This document shows positions 24,706 through 38,767 of a stretch of DNA of 64,000 nucleotides, piece by piece. This DNA is from Trichoplax adhaerens (taxonomy: Eukaryota > Placozoa > Uniplacotomia > Trichoplacea > Trichoplacidae). Made by a program: the position numbers and the translations under genes. The stretch covers positions 3,712,980 through 3,776,979 of the forward strand of contig NW_002060947.1 in assembly GCF_000150275.1 (NCBI RefSeq), in the 5' to 3' direction. How positions within the stretch are numbered: the first letter of the stretch is position 1; the number at the start of each line of letters is the position of its first letter. Under the pieces are notes generated by a model. It was not told the DNA's origin and did not search any database. It saw only the letters and a list, made by a program, of their open reading frames with translations.

Positions 24706-27700
24706 GTGAAGATGAAGATGGCCGATGATACTTTGATGTCATGCGAAGGTTTCGAATTGTTCACTGCCCTACAAAATAGCGATACAGATGGGAGACAGAA
24801 CGTTATGCAACATATCATGGAGTTAATGTGTGAATGGGCTAGAAATACTCAAATTGATCTGGAGGACGAAACTAAATTAAAGCCTTATTTATGTACTCTA
24901 CTAAGAATATCTTACGAATGTCCGTATGAAGAAGAACGTCTGAAATGTCAAGAGTTATTACAGGATCTAAAGGTAAACCAATAGCATTTTTATTGTCATA
25001 AGCTGAAATCGTTTGAAGTTGAATCATCATGTTGGCACTAAACGATATTTGTGACGAAAGTATTGATTGTATCATACCAATCATTCAACGTTGGACTTCC
25101 CTTAAAATTGTACACTATCTGTCAAAATAGCCACAATCTTGCGCAGACATACGTTGTGATAGGTCAGTTTAGCTTTTCAGCGCAAAAAACAACCTACAAT
25201 TTTATTTGAATTTTGATACCAAATGACTAAGGTGAAAAAGAATGCATTCGATAGCTAAATGAATTTGAAATGAGCCCATATAAAATCGTGTTAGTACAGG
25301 CTGGTAGATACTGTAGTAAAAGAATTGACGAACGTACAATGACGAGTATTGCATCATTTTCAAGTCAATGCTCTATCTCGTACAAGTTTTTTTTTCACTA
25401 ATAGAACAGCTTCTGTATAATGAAGATTTGAATACAGATTCCTTGGCATTAATTCATCATCAATGCTGTAGCTTCGACAAAAATTGGATCCAACATTCCA
25501 ATCGAACTTATTATTTTAACCTTAAAGTAATATGATTGAGGTTCTTTTGCTTTTTGCAGTGTATTATGCTACGTCGCACGGTGCACTCATTTGCTGAATC
25601 AGTAACTATGATTTGCACGATTTATGTTCATCAAATTCAACCTATTGCATTATCACGACACTCCTGGGATCAATGTTGTTCTCACTACTACTCTTGTTAT
25701 GAACATGAATTGAAACTAATGTTTTGTAGAATGCCATCATCATAAATAAATAATATTGTACAGTGCAAATAGCAACTCATCGAATCGTTGTGAACTACTT
25801 TGCACCATACGTACATGATATATATGTATAATATCATGAAACCACTTACTGCTACATAATTACTGCTAACTTTCTATATTTAAATTTCTAGCTGTAACTA
25901 CGCTCCAACGTATTACAAAAATCTGAGATAGTTGTTAATACACAATGGTATTGTAATACTATATTGTGTCGTAATTGGATTTTTATTGATTTGTCATCCA
26001 TTACAGAAATGAAGATTTTGAACTGACAGTATTAATATCTTAGTGTTGATACTACTGTCTACTGTATGTGCAACTGCTACTTATAACTAACCATCATGAA
26101 AATTGATGGCATGATAACTACTGATAAACTAATACAGTACGGTATACGCGAAAGACACTATATAGTAATTTAAAATTTTTTAATCATGATTGTTTTGATC
26201 ATATAGTAGAATATCACCCAATCTTCTGTTCACTTTATTTAAATGATTGCCATGAATTACTTGACTGCCTGTGATAATAGTTGATGGACAACTCTATTCA
26301 CTTAGTTCTAGTAGAACGATAGTTATTCGTATTTGATTGGTAGTAGTACAGAACTAGCGATTGATTGATCAATTACGAGTACAGTACATGTAGTACTCGT
26401 ATATAGTGGGACAATTGGTAAATGATGTTGTATCATATTTGTTTTCTTTAATTTGCAATCTCTCTCTTTTACAGAATGAATACCACATCGACATTCCTAA
26501 AAGATTACAAAACAGGCCGTCGAAATTTGTAGATATCTCGGAGGTATTTGATAATTTATTGTACTGTATACTATACTACTAGTATACGTGCTTGTTGGAT
26601 GTTAAAAAATGTAGTTTCATCTACTTTTTTCAATGTTGACCACGGAAAATACTAAACCTAGTTACATGTATGAGTCATAATTATTCCTATCACTCGCTTC
26701 CATCTTGGTGGGTTACTAATCGTATGAACACTGCACCATATTTTATGTACACGATAGTCATTCTATAACCATATTAAAAATTTTCAATCACTTTAAGGAA
26801 GCAGCTTTCATTTCAATATGCCCAACGTATTGGGCAAGCTACAGTATATTAGGCGTTTAAAATTTTGATAGGATATTTTTGCGAAACGATTTATGCTTAA
26901 GAAGGGTGGCCGCAATTGATATTTTAATTTATCTATGACAAGATCAGTGTACTGTAGTTTGATGATTGGGCGATGGATCGCTAGCATTCCGTATTAGCAA
27001 CGATGTCAAGAGTGCCAATTTGAGTGGGTGATTTGAAGGACTGACGAATAAATTAATCGACTGAGTGATAAACAAGTGGCTAAATGAAACTTGTTCAATT
27101 TTGCTTCATAGTGTTGATCTATCCATAATATGCCATGCAATGGTCAAGATACACCTTGCATAATTTCCCCGCCAAATGATTCATCTTTGTCAGTTGAACA
27201 CCATTAGCATGGTTAATCTGCATGCCAATTTAGCATCCTATCTAGTCTTGTGAGCGGTCGATGTTAAGTTATAGCATTGCTATTGCCCCTTTTATTGAAC
27301 GTTTCATCATTCCAATAGTGCGTTGGTCTACCTACTATTCACACTCTTGCAAAATACGTACCGCTTCTGATTTAGAACTATATCAACATTATTCCTTTTA
27401 TCTAAGTATGCATTTCCTGTAAGTTAACGTTAACATGTATTAAGTCATCCACTTTTACGGACATATGCACGATATATATACAACGTATTCGAGGAGAAAA
27501 GTAAAGATTTCACCCACTCATTTCTATGCGCCGTAACTTCCTCATTATACTGTACAACGAATCACGTACAATGGAATAATCTGTCTGTACACACTTATAA
27601 CGCCTACTTTTATTGATCCGAGTATGTACTTTACAACATTACATACGTTTTTGTATATTTTTAGAAGCGCACGGGACACGGCACAGGGCTTGAATTAATT

Positions 27701-30700
27701 CAATCCCTTTGTCAGTTTTCAGTGCGTGGATCACGTACGATAGAAAGATCCATGGCAAAGTTCTTGTTCACTTTTACTGTTCATGCAGATCGATGTGTTC
27801 GTGAATGAAGGGATAAAGAATTGCAAGTTCTGTAGCCACAGTACGTAACAGTATCGTAGTTAACGAATGCAATGCCCAACAAGTTGACGGATCAATGTGA
27901 CAAGGTTGATCAATTATATTTTATTTTAGTCTATTCGTGTGATGGATTACTATCGATTTTAGACTAGAGTATAACATCTTCAACAAATAGGGTTGATTTC
28001 TGCAAAATAGTTGGATTTAGTTTATTTATTTTATTTTTCTTTGGGTTATTTTTCAAGTTCAAAGCACGGCATGTTCAATGTGAGAGATCTCGATCTTGTA
28101 AAAGCCGATAAAGATGATGCAATATCCGCTTTCGTTCTTTACTGCGCATGTTTTCTTGCTTGCCAACTTCATTGTCATTAATTGAGAGAGACAATACATT
28201 TCTACAGTACGCAGTACAGTACAGTGCACTGTAGTCTGTTGAGAGAGATAAAAGAAAACTTTTTATACGTTACTCTAAACATCGCTCTGAACAAGACTAG
28301 CTGTAGCAGTACAGTACACGTACGTGACGACAACGACTGTCATGAACTTCTAGAGGCGTCTGGAAGTCCGTGACACTGTGCACTGTAAAATTAGAATACC
28401 AAATACTGTAGCTGATGAAAGTTGAATGAATGCAACAATAAAATCCTACAGTACTGTACTGTATTCAAGAGCTTCTTGCACCAGTACAGTACACGTACAG
28501 TACTGTACAGTACGTGACTACAACGACTGTCATGAATTTCTAGAGGTATCTGGAAGTCCGTAACACTATGCACTGTAAAACTAGAATACCAAATACTGTA
28601 GCTGATGAAAGCTGAATGAATGCAACAATAAAATCCTACAGTACTGTGTACTGTATTCAAGAGCTTCTTACTATATTGTACTGTAGTTCACCAAGAATAT
28701 ACTGTGGGAGTGTATATCAATGACGCAACATCGACCATTTCTATCACTTTAAATCAGAAAATTCTCCTAGCAAATTTGTAGACTAAAGAAAGATACGTTT
28801 AACTTGCGACATTGTACCAAACTCATTTTACACTGAAGAATCAGTATTAATTGTCATGTAAAGCTCGTTCAGTAGATCGAGTTGGCTGGTGTTAGTTATC
28901 GTAGACAAGTATGCTCTACAATTTGAAATTATTTTATTGTTAATTTAGCATAGTGTACTAGATAAGAAATTATCGAGAGTAAAAATGATCAAATTGTTGT
29001 TATCTTCTACTATTCACTATTAATATGCTTATTATCACCTTTTGTTGTCATAGATTGAAGTGTATAAAACCATGGAGGAATCGGTAATTTATTGTTTTTC
29101 TGCTTATTTTACCCAATATAGAAAAAATATTGTAGCTAGACTTTTACCCCTAAATAAGTTTGCAATTATAAAATAACATGATAGCAAATAGTTTCCTTGA
29201 TAATCTCCTCGACATGTAATATGAATTCTTGGCCTTGCTCTACTTATGCATCTTATATAGGTTCAAAATCTTTTTATTGAATCCTACCTTACTACTGGTA
29301 GGATTACCAACATTGCAAGGGTAATGTCTTGTCATCCGAAATATATGAAAATATTCCAGGAAACTCATAATCAGTTGTTTTATGGCCCTGGACTATTACC
29401 TCATCATTGGAGGCATTACATTGCTATATTGGTAAGGAAGGGCAGGCCTATCAAAGGAATCAAGCCTAATAATTTAGTTTACAATAATATGCTTATCACC
29501 ATTTCAACTACATAAACTGCTTCAGAATTCAATCTATGCACAATGATACAACTAGAAGTGAATAATTAGGACATTCTCTGATATAGCTTTTAAATACATT
29601 TCTTATATGAATATTTTGATAGGCCGCTAGTAGGCATAACTGCTTGTATATGATGCAGTTACACGCGGAAGCGTTTCGATTATACCAGAGAGATATCCAC
29701 TGGTTGAAAGGATTAAGCAATGCTTCGCAAAAATTGATCAATTTCGAGGATTTACTCAATCGTCTGACTTATCAACCATGGACAATACAAAAAGAGCACA
29801 TCGATGTATGCAGCAAAATTACTACTTGAAAAATAATAAATAATCTATATAATCAATCACTACTCCCAATATGAGTATAGACAAGATTATTATTTTTAAT
29901 TTTAACAGGAGCTTGTAGTAGGGGAAAGTGCTTGGTCTATTTCCGAATTGGTACAGGCTGTTGTTATTGTTAGTCATGTAGTGTCAGTGGTAGGATTTTA
30001 TTACGGATGTGGAATACATGATGAAATTGACTTCAAGGATGGACATACGTATTCTGAAATGGCTGCTAATGGAAAGAATGATGAGGATAATTTAGTTCAT
30101 GCAATGAATCAAACCAAGAAAAAGCTAGATATAACTGATGAAGAAAAACGTCAAAAATTACTTGCAGTCATGTCGGAATATAAAAGTTTACAAGAACGTC
30201 ATGAATTACTATCTGAAGATAAAGTGCTAGAAGAAATTGAACTTTTCTTTCGACAAGAAAGTTAGTTTTTTAGGATTGATATTTATTTGGCGTATAATAA
30301 TAATTAATTAATTATTCGTATCGCTACCGTACACAAATGATAACATAATTATAGATTGATTATTAAAATTGTTATGGATGCATAAAATTACTAGTAGAAT
30401 TATTCATTATTTTAATCGCGCTTTTTAAATTCTCTATTGTAGAAAATTTTAACGTAACCAGATATTTCTAAATACTTTCATATTAAAAGCATGTATTTGG
30501 TAATACTCAAATGTTGTTCATACATTTTTCATAGCTGACCATTTGGCCGACGAATCAGAAATAGAGGATACCAAAATTTCTATAATTGATAACTTTATGG
30601 ACAACAGATCTATTGAACAATCGACCGATTTTGCCAAATTAAGTTTAGAAGATAGACAACAGATGGCATTACGCACTCAAGTACGTATCAGGCTATATCT

Positions 30701-31456
30701 CAAATGTAATTAAAAAAAATATTTCATCAACTTAAATTTTTATAATCTTGCATTATCTATTTAACAGGAGTTTTCTTGGGAAGATCAAGGATTTTCTGTA
30801 GTTAGTCGATACTATAACGATATTATCGAATTACTGGATGAAAAATTTCGAATAATCTATAATTTAACTTATAACAAGTAAGACGATGCAATTATCAAGT
30901 GACTACCAGCTTTGCTATTATAGATAATGATTTTATAAACTCTTTTATTGCAGAATGGGTGATACTACTAATACAGACACAAAAGTATTGAGAACAGCAG
31001 TCTGGAATTATATTCAAATGATGAAAGGCGTATGGGATGACTATCTCTATACATCCATTAACAAACTAGTTGCAACAGACTTCAAGCAGTATATTAAAAT
31101 GGTATGAATTCGCTATTGAATGGGAAATAATTGTTACCATTGCTATCATATTAATCTCTCGAATTGGTATACAGGTTGCATGCAAACCGGAAAAGACTTC
31201 CCAATACTTATTTCACTCCGGTGTTTATTTATATAATGGGTCCGAACAGGTAATTTTATCCTTGATATATTGAAAAATATCGCTCAAATATTGTATCCTA
31301 CTTAAAATATAGCCACTAGACAGTATTTACCTTGCTTAATTGATAGTCATTATGTTCAAATTGTAGGTCCATCTAAATCTGCTATTCCTGGAATCTCGAA
31401 ATCAAGCACAACTCCTACACGCTTTACGCGCAATTATGCAGCATTCGCTTGCGTGA
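24706..31456 (+). CDS. SESN: Sestrin
   Basis: Stress-inducible regulator that binds GATOR2 and restrains mTORC1; its N-terminal half has an alkylhydroperoxidase (AhpD-like) fold. Eleven exons: 24706-24972, 26475-26543, 29054-29083, 29261-29431, 29623-29805, 29909-30260, 30535-30680, 30768-30877, 30954-31101, 31175-31249, 31367-31456; 1641 nt, 546 residues, phases consistent. The catalytic-type Cys-x-Tyr-x4-His is present as [18 protein letters not shown] (C186, Y188, H193). Also diagnostic are [55 protein letters not shown] (the Asp pair that in human SESN2 contacts GATOR2), and the terminal [20 protein letters not shown]. Two expected leucine-pocket residues differ (see findings). The start may instead be the ATG at 24718 (better context). 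Introns 1 and 2 are unusually long (1.5 and 2.5 kb). Confidence 0.96.
28307..28669. repeat. 175-base tandem duplication inside sestrin intron 2
   Basis: Two adjacent copies (28307-28481 and 28482-28669) about 90% alike by eye. Each begins with CAGTACAGTACACG and includes CAACGACTGTCATGAA and GAATGAATGCAACAATAAAA. Each ends in an (ACAGT)n patch and TTCAAGAGCTTCTT. The second copy carries a longer ACAGT/ACTGT insertion near its start. Confidence 0.9.
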
Positions 31457-32827
31457 TGCAATGAGTGAGATGAATATAATTTTTGTCATAAAAGAAAAAA
31501 ATCATAGCTACTTCTTGAATGGCTAGTCGATAATTTTGCAGGAGTCACTGACTACACCACAGTAGTAATATCTTTAAAAAAAAATAAATACGATACTACT
31601 GTAATTTGGTATTTTGTCAATGCTTCTCCTCCCAAAAATTTACGTACAAATTTAACTTTTGTATGGCATAGTAATTACATTCTTTCAGCATGTATCTTTA
31701 AATACAATCTAATTTAAAATATTTTCACGTAACCTGAAAAATTGTATGATTTCAATTTATGATAGATACCTAGTATCTGTTATACCTTAAATTCTTTCTA
31801 ATTCCAGAGATTCAAGAAAATTATTTTTAAGCTAATGTCTCCGTGCTATTAATAACAATCATTATGCTATAATTGTATTATTTTGGAAAATAATACAATA
31901 GATGCGTTTCACTGCATTGACAATCTTATAATTTAAGATTTGAAATTGCTTTACTGCATTAATAGGAGTGAATTGGATGATATTAAAATCTCATAAATAG
32001 TTGACGAAAAACAAGTAACTGACTTGAAGAATAAAATTTGTAACCTAAATATACTTTCTTATAACAAAACTTATATATGTGCGAGCCGTTGCTCCTAAGT
32101 GAATAAGTACTTCTTATTATCTGTAGTTAAAAAAGGGGGCACTCTTAGAGCGTATTCGATACCGCTATGCATAGTAGTCTATGAAGGCATTACTATGATT
32201 TCAGATTACATAAAAATAATACAATAATAATAATTGGGTGCTTCATCTAAGAAGGATATTGTTATTAATCGATGTTAACTTGGCTTTATTAACTGCCAGA
32301 GTATTTATATGCCGTACTTACTTTCTCGAGTGTGCACCGTAAAACTCACATTTAAGAACTACTATAAACTATTATTATTAATTACTATTTATGACCCTTT
32401 CATGCAATTTAAATGCAAGATATTATCACAAAGAATAGATAGGCTTTATTACTATCACATGATATTTGATGTATTAAATTAAAATACTTGATATGTTAAC
32501 GCCTGCCCAAAACATTACAAAAAAATGTTATCAGCATTTGCATTAAAAAATGCCATATTACTATTACTATTACCTTCTACGTTAATTTTCATTATGGTTA
32601 TACGAAAAGGCACCTCGATACCGTAACGAGTTATGATTCACTACGCTTTAAAATAAAAGTACATTGCAATATATTATGACCGTTAAGTCAATTAACGTAT
32701 TTGTACGTAAACAGAAATTAGGTAATACAATTCTGTTTATAGTACTAGTCAGAACTATGCAAATGCTGGCGACAATGTAATACTTGCATAGTTTTTATAA
32801 GTCTGACAATTGTCAAAGATATACGGC
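31457..32827. other. Tail-to-tail spacer between sestrin and AspRS
   Basis: No coding exon and no (ACAGT)n array. It should contain both 3' UTRs. Confidence 0.6.
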
Positions 32828-35800
32828 CTATGGTGTCAGGCGTTTTGGATCACGCGGGAACATCGAAGTCTTCCGGATATTATCCAATCCAAGATATAAC
32901 ATCAGCACGCGTTCCATTCCTAATGTTAGGAGATAAATTAATAAATATAGCGCAATAAAATTTTTCAACATAGTACGTAAATGTTGCTAACCTATACCAC
33001 CACCAGCATGAGGGAAACAACCAAATTTGAAGGAATCAATGTAAGCCTTAATTTTTTCCAAGTCTAAGTGAAATACACGGTACGATGTATATGACTAACT
33101 GAAATTGTCATAGTGGGGACTAAATTACCTTTCTAGTCAAGCATAATAAAAATCGTAATGCCTTACCAACACTATGGAGTTTAGCCCTTTCTGTTAAAAA
33201 TTCGGGATCGTGTATTCGCTGAGCACCCGATAAGATCTCTTCGCCCCTCATGAACATATCATACGAATTTGATTGTTTCTATAGTAACGATCATACCGAG
33301 TATCACATGATTGTAATATTAAACTTCATCATAAGAACAATAGTTAGGAAAACTTACAGGATTATTTGGATCCGGCATAGTATAAAATGGCCTAACTGCC
33401 AAAGGATACTTGTCAAGCATATAAAAATCTGTTCCATACTAAATACATAAGTCAAGTAAAGTATTATTATCAGAAAAAATTATGATTAGAATCGTAAGCA
33501 ACGCCACAATTGGTTAGGTTACCTTAGCCTTCACCAGCTTTCCAAGGAATTTCTCATTAGGAGTGCTATTGTTAATGTTAGACATCAGTACATTGATGAT
33601 TTGTTAAAGAACAACACACAATTTAATCAACGATCTTTATTAGTGATGTTGATTAAAAAACAACGAATATGTGTTCTTATATACTGTATTACGAATAGTA
33701 TCAGTTAACTGCCTTTAAGTATCACGGTGAGAAGAATTGCAAAGTTTAAGCAAAATCTTCATATACTAATGCTAGATTTACCTCAAATCATCTTCATCAC
33801 CTATTTCTACGCCATTCTCGCGGAGCATAGAAACAGCTTCAGGAAATTCCAATCGGAGGCTAAGAATGATTATTTGTAATAAATAAAATCTTTTTCAGCC
33901 ACGGTACAAAATATACTTCTTGATAATTAAATTTGTAGAGTTAAATTTATTACACAAATACTCACGTCGGCTCAATAAATTGAAAAGGCTCAGCAGGAAA
34001 TTGCTTCATTACTACAGCTATTTCTTCAGCGAAACTAAAACGAAGTCATAATTTATACTTTAATTGTACTGCAGTGGAATGTAATTATAACTATTTTCAA
34101 GTAATTCTTTCAACTTACTTGTCTCTTAAACCTTTAAATATAGAGATAAATAATTCACCGATGGTTTCTAATACCTAAACATCAGGTATTATTCGGTGTA
34201 ACGATGATATTAAAATGAAAGTTAACGTCTGGAGTTCCCAACATATAACAATGCTAGATACACCATACCTCATGATAATGTTCGTAGAAAGCCATTTCCA
34301 AGTCCAAACCAACAAATTCGCATAAATGTCTGTGAGTATTAGAATCTTCCGCTCTGAAGACTCCTCCTACAGTAAAGACTCTGTCAAAGTCTCCTGCAAT
34401 TGCCATTTGTTTGTATAGCTGGGGTGATTGTGCTAAATAAGCCTTTCCTACGCAACAAATTTTCCTATGTTACACCGAAATGTTTAAATAGGAAATGCCT
34501 TTTAGTTACTCCTTACCTTTAAAGTAAGATACTTCAAAAACATTTGCACCGCCTTCACTGGCAGCTAGTGGGAAAAATATACACATTAAAGAATTGCATT
34601 TAATAATAATTTAAAGATATTGAGAAATATCTATTGTAGTTATTAATAATTAATCAATTCACAAACCGGAAATGATTTTTGGAGTATGAATTTCAACAAA
34701 TCCCTTAGAAGTTAAATGATCGCGAAATAGTTTGCATAAAGCTGCTTCAAGCTTGAAGAGAGCTTGATTAGTTGGTGTCTAAAACCGTAAGCAGGAATAG
34801 TACAAAGTTATCTATTTAGCTAATTGTCTACATAATTTAAATTAATAAAATTTCTTATAACTGTACCCGTAAATCGATTATACGGTTATCAAGACGAGTA
34901 TCTTGATTGACATGAGCCAAAGAACTATCCTAAAATCAATTATATTAAAGATTTTGTTGCTATTAAGAAAAACAGTACTATCAATGTTATTTGTCACTTA
35001 TGTAGGAGCAGTAGTTAGTATCAAATGTTCTAAATAGAGAAAAATTTAAATTTTAAGGTTTTGTTAGAATACCTCAGAAGATTGGTCAACACTTCTAGAA
35101 GCATCATCAATTTGTAATGGCAATCTAGGAGCGGCAAGACTTGCAACAAACAACTAAAATAGCCAAATATATAAGGACAAATCAGTTGCAGGATGTAACT
35201 AATACAGGTAAATAATTATAACTTGTATAAATAAAGAATACGTATGTACGAGTATTCTCTCAAACCGTTACCTTATTGATATGTAATTCAACATCTTGTT
35301 GACTGCATGCTTCAATCTTAGTTGTAACTGCCTTGACGATACCTTCGACATCGACAACAGACTCTTTGTTTACACTGGTTAATAAGCAAAGTAATACATG
35401 CAATCAGTTAAGCAATAAAAATGTGGTGCAATAACATGACAAAGTAAAATGATACAATTTTGAACATGCTCATAGGATAGATTAATAAAAGCAAATAATT
35501 ACTTCGATGCGAATTTAACCATGGCTTTGCTGACAGTTTCACTAACTGCTGCAATACCTTGAATACTGTAACTTTGTTGCCTTAAAACTAAGAAACATTG
35601 TTTTCCTATAATAGTGTAATATAAGTTATGATGGTTAATAATTATTAGAATAATAACGTGTATTATAAATAAATTTTTCGTAATTGTCCATAAATATAGA
35701 CCTTTGCCACGGCTGTTATGTAATCTAGCTCGAAGAAGCACAGATTGTCCCGCCACTTTTTCATTCAAATCGCGAATCTTGGACCATTTGCGACCTGTAC

Positions 35801-38767
35801 AAAAATGTCGAATTTTGTCCAGATACTTAAAAAGTTTGGAACTAAGTTTGATAACATTACTTTCATCTTACATTATTCTGCGTCTCTTGTGAATATTATA
35901 TCATATCAAGGTACACAGTGCGATACATGGAACATACTTGGCAACATGATTGGTGTAAAATGTGATATGAGAACGTAGCTATAACTATATGAACTTAGTT
36001 CTATTTGTAGTCGTAAAAAAATATATACAGTGTTGCAAGATCTGTACAATAGTGCTAAGAGGTAGTACCTGTTTTCTCTGTCGACTGTATTAACTTCATG
36101 ATCCCATAATTGTCTTTAGAAACATCCTAAGAGAAATAGGCGAGTAACAATGGGACACACAATTAAGATAAGCTATCAGATATCGATAAATCCTGTAGCA
36201 ATTTGTCGTAATTATAATTATCTAACACACGACTGATTAAGGCAATTTAACTGCTTAATAACTTAAAGAAATGACGCTAGGCTGGCATAAAAGCATAAGG
36301 GTTTAAATAGGGTTGTAGTAATACCAATTTCAACGTTTCACTTGCACTAGGTACAGTATTGTCGTTATCATGTTTAGTGATTTATCTCTGTTGCGGCTAA
36401 TATCGGCAGTAAAATACGGACTACCGGTACTATTGGTACTACTTGGATAAATTCGGTGTAATACAGCGAATACCAATAATAACTGTCTAATATTCATATA
36501 AATTGATAATCCTGCTAAAGTAAATAGCTGTATCATCTCTATATTACTATCAATAAATATGAACACAATATGTGAAATAAGGACTGCAAAAATAGAATTA
36601 ATGAGCGGAAATCTTTCCTTTGTATCAGATAGTATTAAAATCTATCATTTATAACTGTTACTAATCACTACTCCGTTGAAGTTTGTTACAAAACATGAAG
36701 TGCTACAGTACATACCTCTGCATCTGCTTCGGCTGCTTCAGCACCCTGTAGAGATAAAATATCAGTAATGAGCGCAAAATCATTATGCACCAACATTTTT
36801 TCTGCGTTTTAAAGTATACAGTAGCAAAACTTCACGTGCTATCAGCTTGCAACAGAATTAGTTATAGCAACTAACAAATACTGTTACTTTAGAAATAGAT
36901 GAATTAAGTAATATTTTCATTGTCTCACTCGTTATTACAATACCGGTAATGTACGCATATATATTTTTGATACTCTTCATTATGTTACTGATATAGATCT
37001 AGGCTAGAATTTTTACACTTGGACACTTGCATGTTAGATAGGATAATGATTTACCTTCCTAGCTGCTTCTGCTTCAGCTTTTCTTCGTTGTTTTTCCTTT
37101 TCCTTTTCTAGCTTTTTGAGAGCGTTCTTGGATAAAGGTTGATCACCAGATCTATTGTATCGAAAGTATTAGGAAAAATATATACGGGTCAATTTTATTA
37201 TTCTTTTGTACGTTTTTTTCCTATCTACAGCCTTCCCACATTTAAAATACCAACCGATTTAACATACTGTACTCATATATACTATATCAACGTCCGAAAT
37301 GTTATCGCTACTAGTAACAATAGTCTCTATGCGTTAGATTAGCTATAATCATGATCAGTAGATGATTGAAATAATTGCAGAACTCGTATGCTTGAGCGCA
37401 GTTTACGCGTACATGTATGAAAACGAATATCGCACAATCTCTCTGCAGCCAATTAATTATAGTGCATCCAAAAGCTTTATATTAACGTAAGTATTAGGAT
37501 GGCAAAGGAAATGAAATCTTTGTAGCGTCCTTTTAGCATTAATGGTTTCAGATACGTACAATAATACGTGTTCTACAGTTGTTATCTGGAAGATATTACC
37601 ATTCTACTTCTAGTACTTATACTTTCACAGTCTCATGCTGCATTATGCATACTGTGGTCGTCGTCTGATTAGGAATTTTCATTAAAGGAAATATCAATCC
37701 AATTGAAACATAGATTGCATACAATATTCGTACAAATAGTATATAAAACTGGCTAGAATGTATATTTTACTGTCGTAAAGCATAACAATAATTAATTAAT
37801 TACTGTAATGAGGCATTTATACTATACAGTAATACTAAACTTGCTTATAAATTAAAACTGAGAAATAACTAATTATCCATAGGAAAGAAAGAGTATCAGA
37901 TGATCAGATTTGTAGTACAGTCCTCGAAAGTACTGCATTATCTGCGCTCCTTTTTTTTTCTGTCGATAAGTAGTCCAATTTTTCAATCTACATATCACTA
38001 CGCTATAGCATTAATTCAATGTCTAAAATAGCAAATAATTCCTCTAGGATTATCTATATCATCTTTGACGATGCAACGGGCATCGATAATGGGATATGAA
38101 TGGATTGCTACTGAATTAGTATTGAACTAACTGATTGCACAGTAGCCAGGATTGTCTAATCAGAGATAACCAATTATACGAGTCATTATTATTACTGTTT
38201 ACTGTTCTGTTTAATCGATGATTACAGTATACTAGTCATAATTTTTGATTCTACTATTATTAAGGGAATGGATGGTTGGAGAAATGATCCAACTACGCTA
38301 CAATCTCATTTCTAGCGTTTATGATAAATTACTTAATATCGCAATCATCGGTATACGTCGATAATGGAGAATTAATGAAGAATCATAGCATCATCTTGAC
38401 ACCAATCATTAGGGAATACTATGCTTGTTATCTCTTTATTTTACATCATCATTCTACGACTGATATAGTGGTGCTGTAAGATTTACAGAAAACTTCTCTT
38501 ATAGACTGTACAAATACTGAAACTATACCAAAAAAGATCAGCAAGGATTTGCCGATAGCTTAAGAATAGCTGCATAAAGCCATCACATTTAATAAGCTGC
38601 ATTCATTAATACTAGAAGTCTATCATATCAATGCTAGAAACTGAATATTTGGTAGACTTTCAACAAACGCTAAGCTAGGATGAAAGTAGGATCTGTTTCT
38701 TGATCAAGATATAATTTCACTATACATACCCAGATGCTGAGTTATTTGCTTTTTGTGTATCTGCCAT
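32828..38767 (-). CDS. DARS1: Aspartyl-tRNA synthetase, cytoplasmic
   Basis: Class IIb synthetase that charges tRNA-Asp in the cytosol. Twenty exons, lower-upper: 38730-38767, 37055-37151, 36716-36745, 36069-36126, 35702-35794, 35503-35605, 35272-35374, 35073-35153, 34867-34929, 34667-34778, 34517-34564, 34269-34447, 34119-34174, 33966-34034, 33782-33859, 33523-33565, 33358-33438, 33167-33278, 32992-33063, 32828-32919; 1608 nt, 535 residues, all phases agree. The N-terminus [12 protein letters not shown] leads to [16 protein letters not shown], matching the xSKxxLKKxxK tRNA-binding extension known in eukaryotic AspRS. The OB-fold segment contains [15 protein letters not shown]. Class II motif 2 is [16 protein letters not shown] and motif 3 is [13 protein letters not shown]; the end [10 protein letters not shown] is typical. 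Upstream lies the 3' end of listerin, on the same strand. Confidence 0.97.

Noticed and set aside
24426-24818. 130-codon minus-strand open frame
   Set aside because: Overlaps sestrin exon 1 in antisense and shows no recognisable motif or acceptor/donor pattern.
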